From contig CAZEDX010000009.1 in assembly GCA_964511015.1 (NCBI GenBank), positions 1 through 64,000 of the forward strand: a DNA stretch of 64,000 nt, given 5' to 3'. Shown here one piece after another: positions 53,549 to 62,775 of this stretch (position 1 is the first letter of the stretch; each line of letters starts with the position of its first letter). The notes below the pieces were generated by a model that was given only the letters and a program-made list of their open reading frames with translations, was not told the origin of the DNA and ran no database searches. This DNA comes from FEN-1099 sp964511015 (GTDB lineage: Bacteria > Lernaellota > Lernaellaia > Lernaellales > Lernaellaceae). The translations under genes were made by a program, and so were the position numbers.

Positions 53549-54507
53549 CCGTCCTCCGTCGGGATCCACAGTCGATGACAGATGGCCGCCGCCAGCAGCG
53601 GGACCATGATCTCATGATGGCCAACCAGGTTAATGCCCCGGCCCCCTTCGATGACGGGTCGTTGCACAACGTTGGTCAGCGGCCGATATTGCCGGACGAA
53701 ATCGAGGTTGGCAGTGGTGAAACGCGAGACCGCAAAGCCCGCGTTGCGCACCGCCGAGAGAGCTTTCAGGAAAACTTCCGGCAGCACCACAGCGCTGCCG
53801 ACGTTGACGTACACACCACCCTCCAGGCGGGCGACCAGCGTGGTGAAGACACCGAAATCGCGCAGCAGCGCCGCGCCAAGCTTGCTGCCGTCGAGCGCCG
53901 GATGCAGATGGGCGATATCGGTGCCGATTGCCGCATGCACCGTGACTGGAATGTCGTAACGGTGGCAGTTGGCAAGCAACGACTGGTCGGCGTGCGGCAG
54001 CCCGGCGGTCGCGATATACTCCGCGCAAGCTTCGCCCAAGCCGCATTGCTCGCGGTCCGCGCGCTCCACCATCTCTGCGAAGGCGCGCCCGGTTTGCTCG
54101 CTCATGCCGAAGGCGCCGCGGCCAAGCACCGCGCCGACGTCTTCGCTCGTGCGCCCGACCGCCGCGATCTCGAAGTCGTGCAGTACGAATGCGCCGTTCA
54201 CGCTGAGCGCGGTAATGACGTGACGGCTGAGCAAATCGGAGATGATGGGCGCCAGCCCGACTTTCACCACGTGCGCGCCCAGTGCCCAATGCACCGCGCG
54301 GAATGCGGCGCGGGCTTCGACGACGGCTTCGACCAGATCACGCAATTCGCGGCCGGCCAGAATGTTAGGCAGCCGGTCGAACCACTCGGCGAAACTTCCC
54401 CCACCCGGCAATGGCTGGCCGAAGGCAGAGGTGTCGACCTTGCTTTCACGCTGGGTCAGATCCTCGCGCGTAAGACGGCTGAAATCGAATGGCGGCACGC
54501 GGCTCAT
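53545..54507 (-). CDS. deoxyhypusine-synthase-like protein
   Basis: A 320-residue protein starting MSRVPPFDFSRLTRE; start and stop both overlap neighbours by four bases. Several stretches fit bacterial relatives of deoxyhypusine synthase, such as PVTVHAAIGTDIAHLHPALD, GSAVVLPEVFLKALSAVRN and GINLVGHHEIMVPLLAAAI. In archaea and eukaryotes that enzyme acts on eIF5A, which bacteria lack, so the role of bacterial relatives is open. I infer the family from memory of such motifs; an unrelated NAD-binding enzyme is possible. It lies between gmhA and the receiver paralogues in one operon. Confidence 0.6.
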   Translation of the reverse strand: MSRVPPFDFSRLTREDLTQRESKVDTSAFGQPLPGGGSFAEWFDRLPNILAGRELRDLVEAVVEARAAFRAVHWALGAHVVKVGLAPIISDLLSRHVITALSVNGAFVLHDFEIAAVGRTSEDVGAVLGRGAFGMSEQTGRAFAEMVERADREQCGLGEACAEYIATAGLPHADQSLLANCHRYDIPVTVHAAIGTDIAHLHPALDGSKLGAALLRDFGVFTTLVARLEGGVYVNVGSAVVLPEVFLKALSAVRNAGFAVSRFTTANLDFVRQYRPLTNVVQRPVIEGGRGINLVGHHEIMVPLLAAAICHRLWIPTEDG

Positions 54508-55091
54508 CGGGAGGCGGTCAACTCCGTTTCCACCAAGTCCACCCACAGGTGGCCGACGGTGATGTGGAACTGTTGAATGAGCGGGGTCAGTTCGGCTGGC
54601 GCGGCAATCACATGGTCGCACAACGGCGCCAGTCGGCTACCGTCGGCTCCGGTCAGGCCGACCGTGACGCAGCCGCGCGCACGGGCCATGGATAGCGCTT
54701 CGATCACATTGATGCTGCCGCCGCTGGTGCTGAGGCCGATGACCAGATCGCCTTTGACGGCTAAGGCTTCTATCTGGCGCGCAAACACCCGGTCAAAACC
54801 AAGGTCGTTGCCGATGCTGGTCAAGACGGAGGTGTCGGTGGACAAGGCGATCGCCGGCAAGCTCGGCCGGTCTTTGATCAAGTAGCGGTTGATGAACTCC
54901 GCGGCAAGATGCTGGGCGTCGGCAGCGCTGCCACCGTTACCGCACAAGAGCACCTTGCACCCGTTGCGCAGTGCGCCGACGGTGGCATCGACCCAACCCG
55001 ACAGTCCGGGCAGACCGGCATCGAGATAACGACGCAATACCGCTTCGCTTTCCCGCAGATAGGCGATGGCGCGCGCAATCCTGTCCGTCAA
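54504..55091 (-). CDS. gmhA: SIS-domain phosphoheptose isomerase-like protein
   Basis: A 195-residue protein starting with TTG after GAGGGAG. The SIS domain is clear: LLCGNGGSAADAQHLAAEFI near residues 48-67 and GLSTSGGSINVIEALSMA near residues 119-136, with the GmhA-type ending HITVGHLWVDLVE. It would convert sedoheptulose-7-phosphate to D-glycero-D-manno-heptose-7-phosphate for LPS core. It heads a five-gene minus-strand operon. Confidence 0.85.
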   Translation of the reverse strand: MTDRIARAIAYLRESEAVLRRYLDAGLPGLSGWVDATVGALRNGCKVLLCGNGGSAADAQHLAAEFINRYLIKDRPSLPAIALSTDTSVLTSIGNDLGFDRVFARQIEALAVKGDLVIGLSTSGGSINVIEALSMARARGCVTVGLTGADGSRLAPLCDHVIAAPAELTPLIQQFHITVGHLWVDLVETELTASR

Positions 55092-55260
55092 GGGCTCCCT
55101 CGCATCCGAGAAGTCCCCGCTTTCTATATGGAATTTTCACTTTAGCCCTCAGGGGGCGGAGTGTCAAATCAAATGCGTGTGTCTGACTAGCTCGAAGCAG
55201 GAAGGCGGGGCAGAACGGTGAGGCTTTTACGAAAGGCGGCACGCGGCTTCGATACCCCCT

Positions 55261-55288
55261 TTGCCGCAACGCGTCAAAATGCTATATA
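55261..55288 (+). promoter_or_regulatory. possible promoter of glpD
   Basis: TTGCCG at 55261-55266 and TATATA at 55283-55288 with a 16-base spacer, 28 bases before the ATG at 55317. Confidence 0.45.
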
Positions 55289-55316
55289 GTCACGTTCGCA
55301 CTGAACGGAGGATGCC

Positions 55317-56969
55317 ATGCAGCGCGATCTGAAGCGAATGGCCAAGTCCGAATTTGACGTGGTCTTTGTCGGCGGTGGGGTGACCGGCGCCGCGGCGGCC
55401 TATGATGCCGCTCTGCGCGGTCTGCGGGTCGCCTTGTTGGAAAAGAAGGACTTCGGCTGGGCGACCAGCGCGGCGACCAGCAAGCTGATTCACGGCGGAC
55501 TACGCTACCTGAAGAATTTCGAGTTCGGGCTGGTTCGCGAAAGCCTGCGCGAACGGCGCACGCTGGAACTGATTGCCCCGCACATGGTGCGGCCGGCTCC
55601 GTTCCTCGTGCCCACCTACAAGCATTCGAGCAACAACCTGCCGATGATCTCCGCCGGCATGGTGCTTTACGATTTGCTCAGCTATGACAAGGCGCGGCTG
55701 GCCGACGAAGAACGTCAGCTACCCCATTTCTCGTTATTCTCCCGTGCGCGGGTGCTGACCGAGGAACCCGGCGTCGATCCGACCGACCTGACGGGCGGTG
55801 CGCTGTACTATGACTGCCAGATGCATCACCCGGAGCGGTTGACGCTTGAGTTCGTGCTCGGTGCGGCGGCACGTGGCGCGCAGGTAGCGAACTACGCGGA
55901 GGTGTCGGGCTTGCTGCGCGACGGCAACCGCATCGCCGGGGTGACGGTTCGCGACGTGTTGACCGGCGAACAGGTGGAACTCCGCTCTCAGGTCACGGCC
56001 AACGTGGCCGGCCCGTGGGCCGATTTTGTTTCCGGCTTCGCGCTGGGCAAAGAAGCGCAAAAGCACCTCATCCGCAGTCAAGGAATCCACCTGATCTTCC
56101 GCAAGGTGATCGAAAAATACGCGATCGTGCTTCGCACCAAGGGTGGCCGCCATTTCTTCCTGATTCCTTGGCGTGGCAAGACGCTGGCCGGCACGACCGA
56201 CGAAGTCTACCGCGGCAGTCCCGACGACTACCAAGTCACGTGCGGCGCGGCACAGCGGTTCGTGAATGAGATTAACGAAGTGTACCCTTCGGCGAAGCTT
56301 TCGCTGGCTGACGTCACGTGGGCTTATGGCGGCCTGCGGCCGATCGTCGAGGACGAAACCGATGTCGAGGTAGAGGTTTATGACGCGAGCCGCAAATACG
56401 AAATCTACGATCACGCCGAAACCGACAAAATCCAGGGTTTCCTGACCGTGATCGGCGGCAAGTACACCACCAGCCGCCAATTGGCGGAAACCTTGGTCAA
56501 TCGCGTGGTGACCAAGCTTGGCCTGCCCAAGATCGCCTGCGCGACGGCCCAGACGCCGCTGCCAGGAGCGGGTTTTGGCACGTGGCGGGAGTTCCTCAAC
56601 CAGGGTCGGGCGGCGCACCCGCACCTGCCGGCCCGGGTGCTGGAGGAACTGAGTTGGGACTACGGCATTCGCCGCGAGGAAGTCGTCCGGCTGATGCAGG
56701 ACGCGCAGTTGGCAAAGCTGGTCGACGAACGGCATCCGATTCCCGCCGCCGCCGTAGCTTTTGCAGCCGAGGAAGAGATGGCCATGACCCTCGATGATGT
56801 GCTTTTCCGCCGCACGGGCCTGGGCACCACCGGCGAGCTGTCGGAGGAAGCAGTCCGCTACGCCGCCCTTATCGCCGGCTCACGTCTCGGTTGGGACAAG
56901 GCGCAGACCGACCATGAAATCGCTACAGCCTTAGACAAGCTAGTGCGGAGAAACATGATCGAAGAATGA
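55317..56969 (+). CDS. glpD: aerobic-type glycerol-3-phosphate dehydrogenase
   Basis: A 550-residue FAD enzyme of GlpD length. The dinucleotide-binding start is FDVVFVGGGVTGAAAAYDAA (from residue 13), followed by family blocks TSAATSKLIHGGLRYLKNFE, TGGALYYDCQMHHPERLT and FLIPWRGKTLAGTTDE, and the C-terminal part GGKYTTSRQLAETLV. It oxidises glycerol-3-phosphate to dihydroxyacetone phosphate and passes electrons to quinones at the inner membrane. CGGAGGATGCC precedes the ATG. It is monocistronic. Confidence 0.95.
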   Translation: MQRDLKRMAKSEFDVVFVGGGVTGAAAAYDAALRGLRVALLEKKDFGWATSAATSKLIHGGLRYLKNFEFGLVRESLRERRTLELIAPHMVRPAPFLVPTYKHSSNNLPMISAGMVLYDLLSYDKARLADEERQLPHFSLFSRARVLTEEPGVDPTDLTGGALYYDCQMHHPERLTLEFVLGAAARGAQVANYAEVSGLLRDGNRIAGVTVRDVLTGEQVELRSQVTANVAGPWADFVSGFALGKEAQKHLIRSQGIHLIFRKVIEKYAIVLRTKGGRHFFLIPWRGKTLAGTTDEVYRGSPDDYQVTCGAAQRFVNEINEVYPSAKLSLADVTWAYGGLRPIVEDETDVEVEVYDASRKYEIYDHAETDKIQGFLTVIGGKYTTSRQLAETLVNRVVTKLGLPKIACATAQTPLPGAGFGTWREFLNQGRAAHPHLPARVLEELSWDYGIRREEVVRLMQDAQLAKLVDERHPIPAAAVAFAAEEEMAMTLDDVLFRRTGLGTTGELSEEAVRYAALIAGSRLGWDKAQTDHEIATALDKLVRRNMIEE

Positions 56970-57406
56970 GTGGGGCTCCAATGCCCCATAGCCTTGCCGA
57001 TAGCTACCTGGAAAAGGGATGTCGCCCTTTTCCGCCATTAATTTTCCATGACGATCCAACGTGAAGCCGGCGCACACTGCCAAAAGCCGACCAGAGTACC
57101 TACGGGCGCGCCACCGCACTGCGCGGCGGGGGGAGTAGTCGATCCATCACCCAGGAAAAATGATACCACTGTGACTTGGCTTATGTCAACGAAATTCACT
57201 CCTAAAAGTATGAAGTTAATTCTCATCAATGTGTTTGATTTTCGAACACTTGCACTTTTCACAGCGTATTTTTAATTATACACGTTCTCACGAATGTAGA
57301 CTAAGTGCCAGATGGAATGGAGGGCCAATTTTTGTCCGAAAACATGAATAAGTTGACGAAAATTCCGTAACATCTTGGTTTCAGGAGGTCTAGACACGAA
57401 CGAACG
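56970..57406. other. intergenic stretch, AT-rich right half, no clear gene
   Basis: Between glpD and the broken beta-helix gene. From about 57160 the base composition falls well below that of the neighbours, with many A/T runs. A 74-codon minus-strand frame (57038-57262) has no ribosome site or recognisable similarity and is left out. Confidence 0.45.
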
Positions 57407-58911
57407 CTACGGCACCCATTCGTCCGCGCCGATGTCCCACCCGCCACCGTAGGGTCGTGGCTGGCCATCGAAGTCGAAGGCAACGAGGGCCTCGTATTCC
57501 GCGCCAAGGTAGGCAGGAATCGGGTCGATGCCGGCATCGATACAAAGGCTGGTGTCTTGGAGGTGCACGTCGCCGGCAAACGGGTCGGCGAAGCGCGGGA
57601 CGACGGAGATATTGTCCGCAGCTTCGGTGCAGTCGATCCATCCGCAAGCGTTGATCTCGTCGAGGTCGTTCAAGCATTCGTCGTAGCCACACCCCAACAG
57701 GCAACCAGCGGAATTGGCGCGAAGGTCGTTGTTGACCAGAATGTATTCGCCACTCACCGATATCGCGGAGTAGTAGGCGGATGACGAGCCGGCCAAAACG
57801 ATGTTGTTGACCAGCGTCGTGTGCCCTTCTTCGTTGCTCACGCCGGTATTGAGGTGCGCTCCGGACCCGCCATGGATGGTGTTGTTGACCGCGATCATCA
57901 CGCCTTGCCGACCGCGAGGCTCTGTTCGCCCGACCCGCCATCGACGATATTGCCGGCCAATATGGCGTGGGCGTGCCAGCTGAGGACGCCCAGGCTCGTT
58001 CCGGAACCCCTTCCGCCGACGAGCTAATTGTTGGCCAGCGCAATGGGGTTGAAGTAGTTGTAAACGGTGCAGCTCTGAGCGCCCGATCCGCCGTCGATCA
58101 GGTTTCCGGTCAGCGTCGCGTCGTGGTAGTTGGCCAAGCTATTGCTGCTCAGCGAGCCGGAACCGCCGTAGATGACGTTGCCGATCAGCGTCAGTTCGCC
58201 GTCGCTGTAGTGCAAAACGCCGATGCTGTTCTTGCTGCCCGCGCCGCCGTCGATGGTGTTATGGGCCAGGGTGGCCGTGTTGTAGACCGCCACGCCGACG
58301 CTGGCGCTGGTGCCGAGGCCGGCGTTGATGGTGAACCCTTCCAGCACGACCGGATTGTCGCCGCTGAAGATGAGGGTGGTGTCGGTTTCCGCATCGATCG
58401 TGGTGACGTTCAGCGTGATGTCACGCGCCCAGGTCACGGCCTCGTAACCGCCGCACAGGGACACCGCCGACCAAAGGTCTTCCTGGTACTCGCCTGCGGC
58501 GACGAAAAACGTTTTGCCGGCCGGTTACGCCAGGTCCAGTGCGGCTGTGATGGTCTGGCAAGGTTGGGCCATTGTGCCGGGGTTGGCGTCGTCGCCGGTG
58601 GGTGAGACGAATACGCCGTTCTGGTCACTGGGCGGCGGAAAAAACTCGACCGGTCCTTGCGTGTCGTCGTCATCGTCGCCGGCGTCGTCGTCGGCCGCGT
58701 CATCGTCGACCACGTCGTCGTCGTCGGTCCCATCGTCGTCGGCCACGTCGTCATCGGGCTGCGTGTCGTCGTCGTCGGCATCATCATCGATCACGACGTC
58801 GTCGTCGAACGTGTCATCGTCATCGTCGGAGCCAATCGGAACGCAGGCACCGGCCAGCAGAACGAAGACAGACAGCAGAAAAAAGATATACTGGTAGCTT
58901 AATCTGAACAT
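57407..58911 (-). pseudogene. broken beta-helix lipoprotein gene (choice-of-anchor type)
   Basis: The gene starts at MFRLSYQYIFFLLS after GGGAGGG, with a lipobox at AGAC (Cys23) and an Asp-rich linker at residues 29-83. The frame then meets TAA at 58525-58527, although similarity continues directly (PAGKTFFVAAGEYQEDLW). It meets TAG at 58024-58026 and again continues in beta-helix style (AILAGNIVDGGSGEQ). A frameshift near 57901 leads into the last part, which ends in the module CIDAGIDPIPAYLG...DFDGQPRP. Three lesions make a pseudogene the simplest reading. About 500 codons once formed a secreted beta-helix protein. Confidence 0.8.
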
Positions 58912-59048
58912 GATCAACCCTCCCGTTGGCGAGTCCATTCGTCAGGGAACCATAGCACAGGAAGAAGAGGCGTGGGTGGAGGCGGGCATGTCGGTTGGAG
59001 AGCCCTTCGAGCGCTTTGCCCCCGGACCGTCTGGTCCGCTACTGCCGC

Positions 59049-59076
59049 TTGACATAACCCCGGTTTTGCCTATATT
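59049..59076 (+). promoter_or_regulatory. strong sigma-70 promoter of the ffh operon
   Basis: A perfect TTGACA at 59049-59054 and TATATT at 59071-59076, 16 bases apart, 37 bases before the ffh start. It is the best promoter match in the window. Confidence 0.7.
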
Positions 59077-59113
59077 TGCACCTTCCGTTTTACCCCCGGA
59101 GCAGGGGAGGGAC

Positions 59114-60508
<1,395 letters not shown>

Positions 60509-60550
60509 TGATAAGGGTATAACCGCACTGACAAGAGAGGATTGTGGATC

Positions 60551-60811
60551 ATGGCGTTGAAGATGAGACTTGCTCGATTCGGTAAGAAAAAGAGTCCGTT
60601 CTACCGTATCGTTGTCGCGGAAAGCGAAGCCCCGCGCGACGGTCGCTTCGTCGAGCAGATCGGTACCTACGACCCGAAGCTGGCCGACAACAAGGTCGTG
60701 TTGAACGAAGTGAAAGTCCGCCGGTGGCTGGAGAAGGGTGCGGTTCCCACGGACACCGTGCGTAGCTTCTTGAAACAAAAGGGCTTTTTGAAACCGGTTG
60801 CAAAGAGCTGA
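60551..60811 (+). CDS. rpsP: 30S ribosomal protein S16
   Basis: The 86-residue product MALKMRLARFGKKKSPFYRI has the normal S16 length and core (VVAESEAPRDGRFVEQIGTY). AGAGAGG precedes the ATG; a start three codons earlier is also open but less likely. It follows ffh by 42 bases in the same operon. Confidence 0.95.
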   Translation: MALKMRLARFGKKKSPFYRIVVAESEAPRDGRFVEQIGTYDPKLADNKVVLNEVKVRRWLEKGAVPTDTVRSFLKQKGFLKPVAKS

Positions 60812-60845
60812 GCATTGCATTTGGTTCATTTTGGGGAGGATCGTT

Positions 60846-61082
60846 ATGGGTCTTAAGGAACTGATCGAGTTTATTTCGCAGGCGCTGGTCGATGACCCGG
60901 CCAGCGTCCATGTCAACGAGGTCTTGGGCGAGACCACGACCGTGTTGGAATTGAAAGTGGCAAAAGAAGACTTGGGGAAGGTCATCGGCAAGAACGGACG
61001 CACCGCTCGCGCGATGCGGACCATCTTGTCTGCGGCGTCAACCAAACTGCGCAAACGCGCGGTGTTGGAGATTCTGGAGTAA
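60846..61082 (+). CDS. khpA: KH-domain RNA-binding protein KhpA
   Basis: A 78-residue single KH-domain protein. The GxxG RNA-binding loop is GKNG in LGKVIGKNGRTARAMRTIL. It is of normal KhpA/YlqC length and lies between rpsP and rimM as is usual. GGGGAGG precedes the ATG. KhpA acts with KhpB on RNA in other bacteria; KhpB is not seen here. Confidence 0.93.
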   Translation: MGLKELIEFISQALVDDPASVHVNEVLGETTTVLELKVAKEDLGKVIGKNGRTARAMRTILSAASTKLRKRAVLEILE

Positions 61083-61092
61083 TCTGGAATCG

Positions 61093-61117
61093 GTAGGTTA
61101 GGGGCTAGGGTCTCACC
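61093..61117 (+). repeat. G-rich telomere-like intergenic element, copy 4
   Basis: GTAGGTTAGGGGCTAGGGTC lies between khpA and rimM, sharing GGGGCTAGGG with copy 1 at 6197. Confidence 0.4.
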
Positions 61118-61225
61118 TGACGCGGGCGGCGTTCTGTGGGGGGCATGCGTCGGCGAGACAATACTAGCCCTTTGTCATTTTCTCCCACAACCACCGGGTT
61201 GATTACCGCCATTTGCGAGGGTTCG

Positions 61226-61738
61226 ATGTCCGGAACGCCCAAGCTTGTTTCTCTTGGCCGCATCGTCAAGCCACAGGGCTTGAAGGGAGAGTTCCGTGTA
61301 TACCCGCACGGGCAGGATTCCGAGAATCTCGACAGCCTCAAGCAGGTCGTGCTTCAGCCGCCGCAGGGCGAGGTGTGGACCACGACGGTCCGATCCTGCC
61401 GTCGCAAAGGGGTGCTGTTCATCTTGTCGGTGGAAGGCATCGAATCGATCGAGCAAGTGGAAGCCTTGGTCGGCGGGGAAATTCTCGCGCTCGAAACCGA
61501 CCTGATCGATCTAGCCGACGGGGAATACTACTGGTACGAGTTGATCGGCATGGAAGTGGTTACCGAAAGCGGCGAGCGCCTGGGGGAAGTCAAGTCAATG
61601 ATTCCCACCGGCGCGAATGATGTGCTGCAGGTTATGCGCGGCGGCCACGAAACGCTGCTGCCCAACATCCCGGATGTGATTTTACGCGTTGACCGCGAGG
61701 CCCGCGTAATCACCGTTCGGTTGTTGCACGAATCCTGA
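61226..61738 (+). CDS. rimM: 16S rRNA processing protein RimM
   Basis: The ATG at MSGTPKLVSLGRIVKP gives 170 residues; GCGAGGG precedes it. The family blocks are LGRIVKPQGLKGEFRVYP, the PRC-barrel stretch YYWYELIGMEVVTESGERLG, GANDVLQVM and LLPNIPDVI. RimM helps 30S assembly and binds S19. TrmD, which usually follows RimM, is not present downstream; glyQ is. Confidence 0.92.
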   Translation: MSGTPKLVSLGRIVKPQGLKGEFRVYPHGQDSENLDSLKQVVLQPPQGEVWTTTVRSCRRKGVLFILSVEGIESIEQVEALVGGEILALETDLIDLADGEYYWYELIGMEVVTESGERLGEVKSMIPTGANDVLQVMRGGHETLLPNIPDVILRVDREARVITVRLLHES

Positions 61739-61851
61739 GCATCGGCTGGACAATCCCATTTCGGCGACCCATTCAGCGTGGTGCGGATCTTTTGTTCGCC
61801 GCCGCTTCCTGCTACATTCAGGCCTCGCCAACAGGTTCGCGGAGGTAGGCT

Positions 61852-62775
61852 TTGACGTTTCAAGAACTGTTGCTTGCGTTGACCGATTTCTGGAGCCGAC
61901 AAGGCTGCATCATTGACCAGCCGTACGATATCGAAGTCGGCGCCGGCACCATGCACCCCGACACCTTCCTGCGCGCGCTCGGTCCGGAGCCGTGGAACGT
62001 GGCCTACATACAGCCGAGTCGCCGCCCGACCGACGGCCGCTACGGGGAAAACCCGAACCGTTCGCAGCGCTATTACCAGTACCAGGTCATCATGAAGCCG
62101 AGCCCGAAGAACATTCAGGAACTCTACCTGGACTCGCTACGCGCATTCGGCGTCGACCCGTTGAAGCACGATATACGCTTCGTCGAGGACAACTGGGAAA
62201 GCCCGACGCTCGGCGCCTGGGGACTGGGCTGGGAGGTGTGGCTCGACGGCATGGAAATCACGCAGTTCACCTACTTCCAACAGTGTGGCGGTTTCGATTG
62301 CAAGCCGGTTTCAGCCGAAATCACCTACGGCATCGAACGCATCGCCATGTACTTGCAGGGCGTGAACAGCATGTTCGACCTGACCTGGATTCCGGGCGTC
62401 ACCTACGGCGACGTCTATCATCAGAACGAGGTCGAGCAGAGCAAATACAACTTTGAAATTTCCGACGCGAAATCGTTGTTCGAGATGTTCGCCATGTACG
62501 AGGCCGAAGCAATCCGCTGTCTAGATCAACAGCTCACGCTTCCGGCCTACGACTACTGCCTGAAGTGCTCACACACCTTCAACTTGCTCAACGCGCGCGG
62601 GGCGATCAGCGTCACCGAACGAGTGTCGTACGTGCTGCGTGTGCGCGAACTGGCGCGGCGATGCGCGGTCAGCTGGCTGGCTTCGCGCAAGAGGTTGCGC
62701 TACCCGCTGATTAAGGATGAGGCGTTGAAGCTTGCCCTCTTCAGTGATGAGGGAGAGAAGGGGGGGCGGTCATGA
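61852..62775 (+). CDS. glyQ: glycyl-tRNA synthetase alpha subunit
   Basis: A 307-residue protein starting with TTG (TTTGACG) preceded by GGAGGT. The class II synthetase features of GlyQ are clear: GCIIDQPYDIEVGAGTMHPD, YIQPSRRPTDGRYGENPNRS, and GWEVWLDGMEITQFTYFQQC. It forms the alpha2beta2 enzyme with GlyS. The stop overlaps the glyS start by four bases. Confidence 0.96.
   Translation: MTFQELLLALTDFWSRQGCIIDQPYDIEVGAGTMHPDTFLRALGPEPWNVAYIQPSRRPTDGRYGENPNRSQRYYQYQVIMKPSPKNIQELYLDSLRAFGVDPLKHDIRFVEDNWESPTLGAWGLGWEVWLDGMEITQFTYFQQCGGFDCKPVSAEITYGIERIAMYLQGVNSMFDLTWIPGVTYGDVYHQNEVEQSKYNFEISDAKSLFEMFAMYEAEAIRCLDQQLTLPAYDYCLKCSHTFNLLNARGAISVTERVSYVLRVRELARRCAVSWLASRKRLRYPLIKDEALKLALFSDEGEKGGRS

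Noticed and set aside
57038..57262. 74-codon minus-strand frame in the spacer after glpD
   Set aside because: No ribosome binding site or recognisable domain; its composition follows the AT-rich spacer.
58024..58527. Reassigned stop codons (TAA and TAG read as sense) in the beta-helix gene
   Set aside because: All well-supported genes here end normally with TAA, TAG or TGA, and the gene also has a frameshift, so decay is simpler.
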